From Pirellulaceae bacterium (GTDB lineage Bacteria; Planctomycetota; Planctomycetia; Pirellulales; Pirellulaceae), in assembly GCA_030744095.1 (NCBI GenBank), contig JASLRF010000604.1:1-5306 (forward strand): a stretch of DNA of 5,306 nucleotides, in the 5' to 3' direction. The position numbers and the translations under genes were made by a program. Under the pieces are notes generated by a model, which was not told where the DNA came from, made no database searches, and saw only the letters and a list, made by a program, of their open reading frames with translations. Positions 1 through 5,306 of this stretch are shown here, piece by piece (position 1 is the stretch's first letter; every line of letters begins with the position of its first letter).

Positions 1-1455
1 ATTGTCGGCGGCGTAGGTCAGGCCCTTCAGATTAGTGTGCCGATTACTGAAAGTGGACGTCAGTTCAATGCCCAGGTCGATGTGGAAACTCAGTACACCG
101 TTTCCGTAGGCGAATTGGGGTTGGCTGAAAAACGGGCTATCGCGGGCGATGCGGCTGGCCAGGCGCGGGCGGCGGAACTCAAACCGATCATCGAACAGCT
201 CGCAAGAACATTCATCGCCGAACGTTTGGCGGTTGCCGATCAGCAAGTCGCCGACCTGCGGACGAAAGCCAGTCAAGATAAAGCCGCCGCCAAACAGCTC
301 GTGGTCACGGACATGGCCTACATCATTGTCAAGAACCGACTCGCCGTGACGGCCCGGCCCGAAGAACTGTTCTCCAAGCAGGGCGATGATTTGTCAGACG
401 CGGAAGATGCGTTGAAGGATGCCGTTGCGACGCTGGGGCGACGCAGTTCGCGAGATGACGAAATCTGGGCGCTGATCACGGCGATCGTCACAGCCGCCAT
501 CTTGGTGGTCGGTCGCTACGGGCTCATTCAGTCGTTCTCGACGGCGATGGTCGTCTCGTTTACGTTTATCACGATCGTCAATCTGTTCATGTTGCAGAAC
601 AATGCCTATTGGGCGGTCGGTGCCGGAGACATTTTGGACGGGATGAGTTTTCGGTTGCCACCGCCTTCCGCGGCGGCCGTCGGTGCAACGGGTATCGCGA
701 CCGCCCTGGCAACGTTCGGGATCATCGGAGTCGGTGCGAACGAATTGATTTCGTATCCGTACTGGTGCTTGGAAAAAGGTTACGCCAGGTTTACTGGGCC
801 ACGTAACGACACCGATCAGTGGGCAGTTCGAGCACGCGGCTGGATGCGCGTGATGCGTTGGGATGCCTGGTGTTCGATGGTGATCTACACGTTCGCAACG
901 CTGGCGTTTTATCTGCTCGGCGCAGCCATCCTCTCGCGAACCGGCTTGATCCCCGCCGCGGACGAGATGATTCGCACATTGGGTGTGATGTACGAGCCCG
1001 TGTTTGGATCGATCGCGCGATGGATTTTTCTGTTTGGCGCATTCGCGGTGCTGTATTCGACGTTCTTCGTCGCGACCGCCAGTTTGGCACGCGTCGTGCC
1101 AGACGGGATGCGCGTCATTGGCATCGGTCCAACAACCGAGGCCTCATATCAAAACTGGGTTCGAGGCTTCAGTGCCTTGTTCCCGTTCCTCTGCGTGTTA
1201 GCTTATAGTGTTTTTCAACAGCCTGTGGAATTGGTGTTGCTCGGTGGCATAATGCAGGGTGTTATGTTGCCGATGCTGGCTGCTGCTGCTTTGTTCTTCC
1301 GCTACAAACGCAACGATTCGCGAATCACACCCAAGTTTCTGTGGGATGCGTTCCTGTGGCTCTCGGCAATCGGCATGTTGATTACCGGTGTATGGGGAGC
1401 ATGGACCGCATGCGGCAAGCTGTTACCCCACCTAACGGCGCTCGTCGGCATGTAA
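1..1455 (+). CDS. Divergent Nramp-like metal-ion transporter, 5'-truncated by the window
   Basis: Integral membrane transporter of the Nramp superfamily (LeuT fold), expected to move divalent metal ions with protons across the cytoplasmic membrane. The frame is open from base 1 (IVGGVGQAL...), so the GTG at 37 is probably internal and the first transmembrane helices lie upstream. Counting codons from base 1, a short helix end is followed by a hydrophilic, Ala/Glu/Lys-rich stretch at about 17-153. Hydrophobic helices follow at about 155-171, 179-198, 225-250, 290-311, 336-366, 389-405, 410-433 and 446-468. Nramp-like signatures are VVGRYGLIQ after the first of these helices, LYSTFFVATASLARVVPDG in the TM8-like helix and IMQGVMLPML in the TM10-like helix (Q419). 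The TM6-like helix reads GVGANELISYPYW instead of the canonical Met-Pro-His, so substrate preference is uncertain. The remaining 484 codons already exceed most of a typical 400-450-residue Nramp, because of the insertion. It converges on the dehydrogenase gene. Family fairly sure; metal specificity unknown. Confidence 0.8.
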   Translation: MVGGVGQALQISVPITESGRQFNAQVDVETQYTVSVGELGLAEKRAIAGDAAGQARAAELKPIIEQLARTFIAERLAVADQQVADLRTKASQDKAAAKQLVVTDMAYIIVKNRLAVTARPEELFSKQGDDLSDAEDALKDAVATLGRRSSRDDEIWALITAIVTAAILVVGRYGLIQSFSTAMVVSFTFITIVNLFMLQNNAYWAVGAGDILDGMSFRLPPPSAAAVGATGIATALATFGIIGVGANELISYPYWCLEKGYARFTGPRNDTDQWAVRARGWMRVMRWDAWCSMVIYTFATLAFYLLGAAILSRTGLIPAADEMIRTLGVMYEPVFGSIARWIFLFGAFAVLYSTFFVATASLARVVPDGMRVIGIGPTTEASYQNWVRGFSALFPFLCVLAYSVFQQPVELVLLGGIMQGVMLPMLAAAALFFRYKRNDSRITPKFLWDAFLWLSAIGMLITGVWGAWTACGKLLPHLTALVGM

Positions 1456-1464
1456 TCGTTGTCG

Positions 1465-1485
1465 CGTTACCGTTGGTGACGTTTG
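1465..1485 (+). terminator. Weak hairpin in the convergent gap, possible terminator
   Basis: Ten bases after the transporter stop codon, CGTTACC (1465-1471) pairs with GGTGACG (1475-1481) across a 3-base loop, giving seven pairs with one G-U wobble. Only three T follow before a G, so this is a poor intrinsic terminator by the E. coli rule. It is the only hairpin I see in the 37-bp space between the two convergent stop codons. In the other orientation no T tract follows, so it would serve the transporter rather than the dehydrogenase gene. Confidence 0.3.
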
Positions 1486-1492
1486 TCGAGTG

Positions 1493-4468
1493 TTACGATC
1501 TCAGAGAAGTCAAGAAGGCGAGCAAGTCGGCCAGTTGTTGGGCGGTCATGTCCTGCCACATCAATTCCGGCATCAATGATTTCTGTTGAGGCGCCAACAG
1601 TTCAATCTCGTCCGTGGTGAAGCGCAGTTCTTTCACTTGGGCATCTTTGAGCACCACTTCGTCCTGATCTTTTTTCAGCAGTAACCCGGTAAATACACGG
1701 CCATCGGTCGTCTCGACCAGATGCGTCATGAACTTGGGGTCGATGTCCTTCGAAGGCTTCAAGATGCTGTCGAGTAGCTGCTCGCGTGAGTACTTTTTGC
1801 CGACGCCGTCCAGGTCCGGTCCCAGCGATTGACCTTGCGTACCTAAGCGATGACAGTTACGGCATTGCAGCGAACTGCCCGTCAAGAATCGTGCCCGTCC
1901 CTCGGCAGCACGACCTTTCAACTTCAAGACGGCTTCGATGTCGAAATCACGACCAAGCCGTTTGACGCGTTGGTCCTCGGGAAGAAACCGTTCGAACAGA
2001 TCGCGGATCTGCGGGTCCGGCTGTTCCGTGGCCTGGCGAAGCGATTCCGCCACGACCTCATCAGACAAACCGCCGCGCGCGATCGCCTGTGACAACACCA
2101 TGGCAGAGGAGGTGCCGGTCAAGAGTCGAGTAATCGCTGAGGTGTCCGCCACGCTACCACGATTCTCCAGTGCGCCGAGGCTCTTCGCTGCAGCATTCCT
2201 CGACGATGTGACCGAGGGACGAATGGCGGGCTCGACGTCAAGCTCGCCAATCCAGTCCTGGATCAGCTGCAAGCCGCGTTGGTCAACGATGGACGATCCA
2301 ATATACGGCATGCGGCCGCGACCGGTCTTCGCCATCCGGTAGAGCAGCACGCTGCGATATGGATCGCCAGAGGCGACAACTTGAGCCGCATGGATTCCAA
2401 ACGTGCCCTGAGTCGGTCGCTGGTGCAGCAGGTTCGTCTTCGCAAGTGGCAGCTGAACTTGAACGTCCATCGCAGCAGTACCCCCACCGCCACGTCGATG
2501 GCAATGAGCGCAATTGACGTGCAGATACGCTCGGGCTCGTTGCTCCAACGTAGCCGTACTGTCGTGCGGATCAACGATCGTGGGGGGCGTGGACGGTAGC
2601 GGTTTGGCAAACAGCCCAATATGTGTCAGCGTACGCAGCTGATTGTCACGCGTCGCGGCGTAGTCTAAATCGCAATCGAGCTGCGATGGAGTGAAACCGT
2701 ACACGGTTCCGCCTCGTGTGGTGTGACAAAGCAGGCACTCTGTCGAACTGGCGAAGTGCCAGGTTAGCTGCCGAAGTCCACCGCTCGCGTGCGCGTCACG
2801 AACCGAATAATCGCGATCGAAACCTGTGCGCACCCGCACCGCGTCGGTCTGCGCGTCATTCCAGGCGTACGTGTACGCCCGCCACGTGTCAACGTCGAAA
2901 TGCAGGATCTGCGTCTCCAAACGCAGCGTGCGATTCGCGTCACCATCGACGGTGGGCAGCGAGATTGTCTTCATCAACACCGCGTCGTGTGGAAACTCCC
3001 AGCTACCTTTGATGAATCCGATCTGCACGTTGCTCGTTTCATAAGTGCCAAGCGATGTCAGTTCCGGCAAGGCGACAAACCGCTGGGCGACGGCACCGTC
3101 CATCCAAGGTTGGGCCTTGATGCGATACGGGACCACGCCGGGTGCCACCGAATGATCCGCAACCGATGCGAACAACCCGGTCTCACTCAGTTTCTCCGGA
3201 AAGCGACGGTTGACTTGGCTGGGCGGATTGGCCACCAGCCGGTGGAGTGTACCATCGTAGGCCACAACGTAAAGTTCGCCATCGTTGTCGATTCCAAAGC
3301 AGATGATCTGCAATGCCGTATCAACAAGTTCACGAGCCTTACTGCCCTCCTCTGCGGTTACCGGCACACTCCAGAGTTTTCCAGTTACGTAGTCTCCGTA
3401 GACGTATTGCCCAACAAGATCCGGAAGTCGCGTTCCACGATACACAAACCCACCGGTGATCGAGCGTGATTCAATGTGTGAATGAGCGACCGTGGGTGGT
3501 GACACTGGAGTTGGGCCGCGGGTCCGTTCACGATGAACGGCTTGTGGCCCTTCGACCAGACTCCAACCGTAGTTTGCCCCGCGCTGGACGCGATAGATCA
3601 TCTCCCACAGTTCCCAACCGACATCGCCAACCCACAGAGAACCGGTTGGCGGATCAAAGCTCATTTTCCAAGGGTTGCGAAAACCGTATGCCCAAACTTC
3701 CGGCCGGGCACCGTCCAAGTCGACAAACGGATTGTCCGTGGGAATCGAATACGGATGGGCCGCCGTTGGATGATTCACGTCAATCCTGAGCACACTGGAA
3801 CGCAGGTTGGAAACATCTTGTCCAGACAACAGTGGGTCTGGCGGAAACGCAGGGCCACCGTCTCCCGTCGAAATGTACAGAAACCCATCGGGGCCGAACT
3901 TCAAGCAACCGCCATTGTGGCCACCAGACCGCCAGGTGATCAGAATCTGCTCGCTATCCGCATCGATGGTCGGCGGGTCGGTATCGTGAACTCGAAAACA
4001 AGACACGCGAGTTCCATCCTCTTTGTCCTGGCCCATCGTGTAACAGAGGTAGCAAAGGCGGTTTTCAGCAAACTGTGGATGAAACGTCAGGCCGTACATG
4101 CGATCGCCGCCAGCGACATGGCCCTGCAGATCGAAGAACAACTCTTTCTCCCGTTTGCCATCAAGAAGAAGGTCGGGTCGAAATGAGTAGACTTGGCCAG
4201 CTAACTCCGCCACGAAAAGACGATCAGTCCGCGGCGCATTGGTTAGCACCACAGGGTCGGTAAACTGAACCGACGGAAACACGCGTTCCGTTCGATACGG
4301 CGCAGGTGGGTCCGGTGAACCGGTGATTCTCGAGGTCGTCCAAGCAACGCGTTGCTCGATCCCAAACGGAGCAGCTGTTTCGAGTGGCTCTGATTTCGCA
4401 ACCAAAGGAGTTAGCACGACCACAATAGCAAAAGGCAAAGCCAGCCAACATGATGCAGACAATCGCAT
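1493..4468 (-). CDS. Exported PQQ-type sugar dehydrogenase fused to a triheme cytochrome c region
   Basis: Probable periplasmic oxidoreductase that oxidises a sugar or related alcohol/aldehyde and hands electrons to its own c-type hemes. Residues 1-24 form a signal peptide (MRLSA, then a hydrophobic core, LVA). Residues about 55-412 match the glucose/sorbosone dehydrogenase six-bladed propeller: GHNGGCLKFGPDGFLYIS with likely catalytic His184, YGFRNPWKMSFDP (Arg264), GDVGWELWEMI, GANYGWSLVEG and YVYGDYVTGKLW. Residues about 420-745 resemble the SO2930-type diheme cytochrome region, with CLLCH (578-582), CAHCH (653-657) and a possible distal Met720 (RMPY). A helical linker at about 750-848 ends in DLFERFLPEDQRVKRLG. 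Residues about 850-991 are the Pirellula/Verrucomicrobium-type heme-binding domain (TIGR02603-like), with CRNCH (869-873) and possible ligand Met966 (LMPE). The start has a good ribosome site and signal peptide, and the stop is TAA. It is divergent from the FAH-family gene. The domain calls are strong; the substrate, and whether PQQ is actually bound, cannot be read from the sequence. Confidence 0.92.
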   Translation of the reverse strand: MRLSASCWLALPFAIVVVLTPLVAKSEPLETAAPFGIEQRVAWTTSRITGSPDPPAPYRTERVFPSVQFTDPVVLTNAPRTDRLFVAELAGQVYSFRPDLLLDGKREKELFFDLQGHVAGGDRMYGLTFHPQFAENRLCYLCYTMGQDKEDGTRVSCFRVHDTDPPTIDADSEQILITWRSGGHNGGCLKFGPDGFLYISTGDGGPAFPPDPLLSGQDVSNLRSSVLRIDVNHPTAAHPYSIPTDNPFVDLDGARPEVWAYGFRNPWKMSFDPPTGSLWVGDVGWELWEMIYRVQRGANYGWSLVEGPQAVHRERTRGPTPVSPPTVAHSHIESRSITGGFVYRGTRLPDLVGQYVYGDYVTGKLWSVPVTAEEGSKARELVDTALQIICFGIDNDGELYVVAYDGTLHRLVANPPSQVNRRFPEKLSETGLFASVADHSVAPGVVPYRIKAQPWMDGAVAQRFVALPELTSLGTYETSNVQIGFIKGSWEFPHDAVLMKTISLPTVDGDANRTLRLETQILHFDVDTWRAYTYAWNDAQTDAVRVRTGFDRDYSVRDAHASGGLRQLTWHFASSTECLLCHTTRGGTVYGFTPSQLDCDLDYAATRDNQLRTLTHIGLFAKPLPSTPPTIVDPHDSTATLEQRARAYLHVNCAHCHRRGGGGTAAMDVQVQLPLAKTNLLHQRPTQGTFGIHAAQVVASGDPYRSVLLYRMAKTGRGRMPYIGSSIVDQRGLQLIQDWIGELDVEPAIRPSVTSSRNAAAKSLGALENRGSVADTSAITRLLTGTSSAMVLSQAIARGGLSDEVVAESLRQATEQPDPQIRDLFERFLPEDQRVKRLGRDFDIEAVLKLKGRAAEGRARFLTGSSLQCRNCHRLGTQGQSLGPDLDGVGKKYSREQLLDSILKPSKDIDPKFMTHLVETTDGRVFTGLLLKKDQDEVVLKDAQVKELRFTTDEIELLAPQQKSLMPELMWQDMTAQQLADLLAFLTSLRS

Positions 4469-4475
4469 GGATATT

Positions 4476-4479
4476 TCCT
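4476..4479 (-). promoter_or_regulatory. Ribosome binding site of the dehydrogenase gene
   Basis: On the minus strand the sequence is TAGGAAATATCC followed by the ATG at 4468. AGGA lies 7 bases before the start codon, an ideal spacing. Together with the signal peptide that begins at this Met, it fixes the start. Confidence 0.65.
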
Positions 4480-4508
4480 ACCAGTTAAGGGGTTTCTTCG
4501 ACGGATCG

Positions 4509-4537
4509 ATTATCGGCACCCGCTGGTTGCGTTGCAA
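4509..4537 (-). promoter_or_regulatory. Candidate sigma70-type promoter for the dehydrogenase gene
   Basis: Read on the minus strand, TTGCAA (4537-4532, 4 of 6 consensus matches) is followed after exactly 17 bases by GATAAT (4514-4509, 5 of 6 matches). This predicts transcription starting near 4502 and a leader of about 35 bases containing the AGGA ribosome site. The -35 box overlaps the left arm of an inverted repeat by two bases. Planctomycete promoters often deviate from the E. coli consensus, so this is a pattern match only. Confidence 0.42.
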
Positions 4538-4592
4538 GTTACGGGTCGTGCGGGCCGTGCAGCTTGTACACGCACCGCCAACCGGGTAACTT
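4536..4592. repeat. Imperfect inverted repeat in the divergent intergenic region
   Basis: AAGTTAC (4536-4542) and GTAACTT (4586-4592) are exact 7-base inverted arms. Nested inside are GTGCG (4548-4552) and CGCAC (4571-4575), with unequal spacers of 5 and 10 bases between inner and outer arms. It lies within the 174-bp region (4469-4642) between the two divergent start codons and touches the proposed -35 box of the dehydrogenase gene. It could be a regulator site, a structured leader of the FAH-family transcript, or chance. The rest of this region holds only a small GGGA(n5)TCCC palindrome at 4594-4606. I found no convincing promoter for the plus-strand gene; TTGTAC-17-TAACTT (4565-4592) is weak at 3 of 6 matches in each box. 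Confidence 0.35.
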
Positions 4593-4626
4593 CGGGATCG
4601 CGTCCCAAACTGTTCCCTGTTTGACA

Positions 4627-4631
4627 AGAGG
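4627..4631 (+). promoter_or_regulatory. Likely ribosome binding site of the FAH-family gene
   Basis: AGAGG lies 11 bases before the ATG at 4643. The spacing is slightly long, but no better purine stretch is present. The start is also supported by the reading frame, which begins MKIIRCED, similar to the N-terminus I recall for planctomycete members of the family. Confidence 0.45.
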
Positions 4632-4642
4632 TTTTCCCGTCC

Positions 4643-5306
4643 ATGAAGATCATTCGTTGTGAAGACACCTCGGGCGAAACACGTTATGGCTGCCAGCATC
4701 CCGATGGCACGGTCACGCGTATCGATGGCTGCCTGTTCGGCGACTTTGCAGACACAGGCGAACCACTGCAGATAAACAAATTGCTGGCCCCGGTCATCCC
4801 CACCGCGATCCTCTGTATTGGATTGAACTACCGCAAACACGCTGCCGAAGGAAATAATCCAATTCCTGATCACCCGGTCCTTTTCATGAAAATGCCCAGT
4901 GCGGTGCAGGACCCCGACGATGCAATCCTTTTGCCGACGCAGCTCGCCAGCACCAAAGTTGATTACGAATGCGAGCTGGCCGTCGTGATCGGTAAGGAGT
5001 GCAAAAACGCCACCAAAGAAAACGCACTCGATTATGTACTCGGCTACACCTGCGCTAACGATGTTAGTGCCCGCGACTGGCAGATCTCTTGGGGTGGCAG
5101 CCAGTGGTGTCGCGGCAAGACCTTCGCCACGTTCTGCCCGCTCGGTCCTGCCCTAGTGACGAAAGACGAGATTGCGAATCCCAACAATCTGGCAATCAAA
5201 ACGGTGTTGAATGACGAAGTCATGCAGGACTGGAACACCGATGACATGATTTTTGATGTCCCGACACTCATCGAATTCCTCAGTGGCAGCAGCGTCCTGG
5301 CACCTG
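4643..5306 (+). CDS. Fumarylacetoacetate hydrolase (FAH) family protein, 3'-truncated by the window
   Basis: Cytoplasmic metal-dependent enzyme of the FAH superfamily, which cleaves C-C bonds in, or isomerises or decarboxylates, diketo and related oxo acids. The frame starts at ATG 4643 and is still open at the window end: 221 complete codons, against roughly 280-290 residues usual for this type, so about 60 C-terminal residues are missing. A short N-terminal domain (1-50) precedes the catalytic fold. Visible motifs are CIGLNYRKHAAEG (58-70) with the lid His66/Glu69 pair, PVLFMKMPSAV (78-88), and DYECELAVVIGK (107-118) with metal ligands Glu109 and Glu111. Further on are CANDVSARDWQ (137-147) with third metal ligand Asp140, GKTFATFCPLGPALV (158-172) with Lys159, and DWNTDDMIFDVPTLIEFLS (196-214). 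All expected metal-binding residues are present. It has nine Cys in 221 residues, rather many. Relatives carry varied names (ureidoglycolate lyase, 2,4-diketo-3-deoxy-L-fuconate hydrolase, dienedioate isomerase). The family is certain; the substrate is not. Divergence from a secreted sugar dehydrogenase gene favours a sugar-acid role only weakly. Confidence 0.9.
   Translation, partial: MKIIRCEDTSGETRYGCQHPDGTVTRIDGCLFGDFADTGEPLQINKLLAPVIPTAILCIGLNYRKHAAEGNNPIPDHPVLFMKMPSAVQDPDDAILLPTQLASTKVDYECELAVVIGKECKNATKENALDYVLGYTCANDVSARDWQISWGGSQWCRGKTFATFCPLGPALVTKDEIANPNNLAIKTVLNDEVMQDWNTDDMIFDVPTLIEFLSGSSVLAP

Noticed and set aside
37..39. GTG at 37 as the true start of the transporter
   Set aside because: The frame is open and protein-like back to base 1 (IVGGVGQAL fits an Nramp helix), there is no ribosome site before it, and a start here would lack TM1, which is essential for this fold.
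1670..1675. Run of six T inside the 3' part of the dehydrogenase gene as a terminator or slippage site
   Set aside because: On the coding strand it is the A-rich Lys-Lys codons of LLKKDQDE. The frame continues through the conserved heme domain, and no hairpin precedes it.
2789..3469. Plus-strand open frame of 226 codons opposite the dehydrogenase gene
   Set aside because: It lies wholly antisense to a gene with clear motifs on both sides, its translation is Arg/Cys/His-rich with no recognisable domain, and it is a typical by-product of GC-biased codons.
4043..4054. CYLC of the propeller as a fourth heme-binding motif
   Set aside because: The residue after the second Cys is Tyr, not His, and the site is inside a propeller blade rather than a cytochrome fold.
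3533..4186. Plus-strand open frame of 217 codons opposite the propeller region
   Set aside because: It is antisense to the best-conserved part of the dehydrogenase (GHNGG and YGFRNP motifs), and has no recognisable domain or good ribosome site.
4621..4626. TTGACA as a perfect -35 box for the FAH-family gene
   Set aside because: A -10 element 17 bases further on would fall at about 4644-4649, inside the coding start, leaving no leader. ATGAAG there does not resemble TATAAT.
4478..4873. Minus-strand open frame of 131 codons spanning the intergenic region and the FAH gene start
   Set aside because: It overlaps conserved FAH coding sequence antisense, covers the proposed promoter of the dehydrogenase gene, and its translation has no family resemblance.

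Overview
The window looks like chromosomal DNA from a planctomycete, probably of the Pirellulaceae type. The main evidence is the middle gene. It is a very large secreted protein that joins a PQQ-type sugar dehydrogenase propeller to cytochrome c modules, ending in the heme-binding domain known as the Pirellula/Verrucomicrobium type. The flanking genes also resemble planctomycete versions of their families. Base composition is moderately GC-rich and even throughout. I see no tRNA, rRNA, CRISPR array, insertion sequence or integrase, and no sign of recent transfer.

Layout: (1) bases 1-1455, plus strand, the 3' part of a divergent Nramp-like metal-ion transporter whose N-terminus lies before the window; (2) a 37-bp convergent gap with a weak hairpin; (3) bases 1493-4468, minus strand, a complete 991-residue exported sugar dehydrogenase/multiheme cytochrome fusion; (4) a 174-bp divergent intergenic region with a plausible sigma70-type promoter for the minus-strand gene and an inverted repeat touching its -35 box; (5) bases 4643 to the window end, plus strand, the first 221 residues of a fumarylacetoacetate hydrolase (FAH) family enzyme, cut by the window edge.

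The dehydrogenase is expected outside the cytoplasmic membrane, oxidising a sugar or similar alcohol/aldehyde and passing electrons through its own three c-type hemes. The divergent neighbour is a cytoplasmic enzyme of a family that includes hydrolases of diketo-deoxy sugar acids. The pair could therefore belong to an oxidative sugar-acid route, but this is inference from context. The transporter is convergent and probably independent. I found no convincing new multi-gene system. The best leads are the transporter's unusual TM6 motif and soluble insertion, and the domain fusion in the dehydrogenase.
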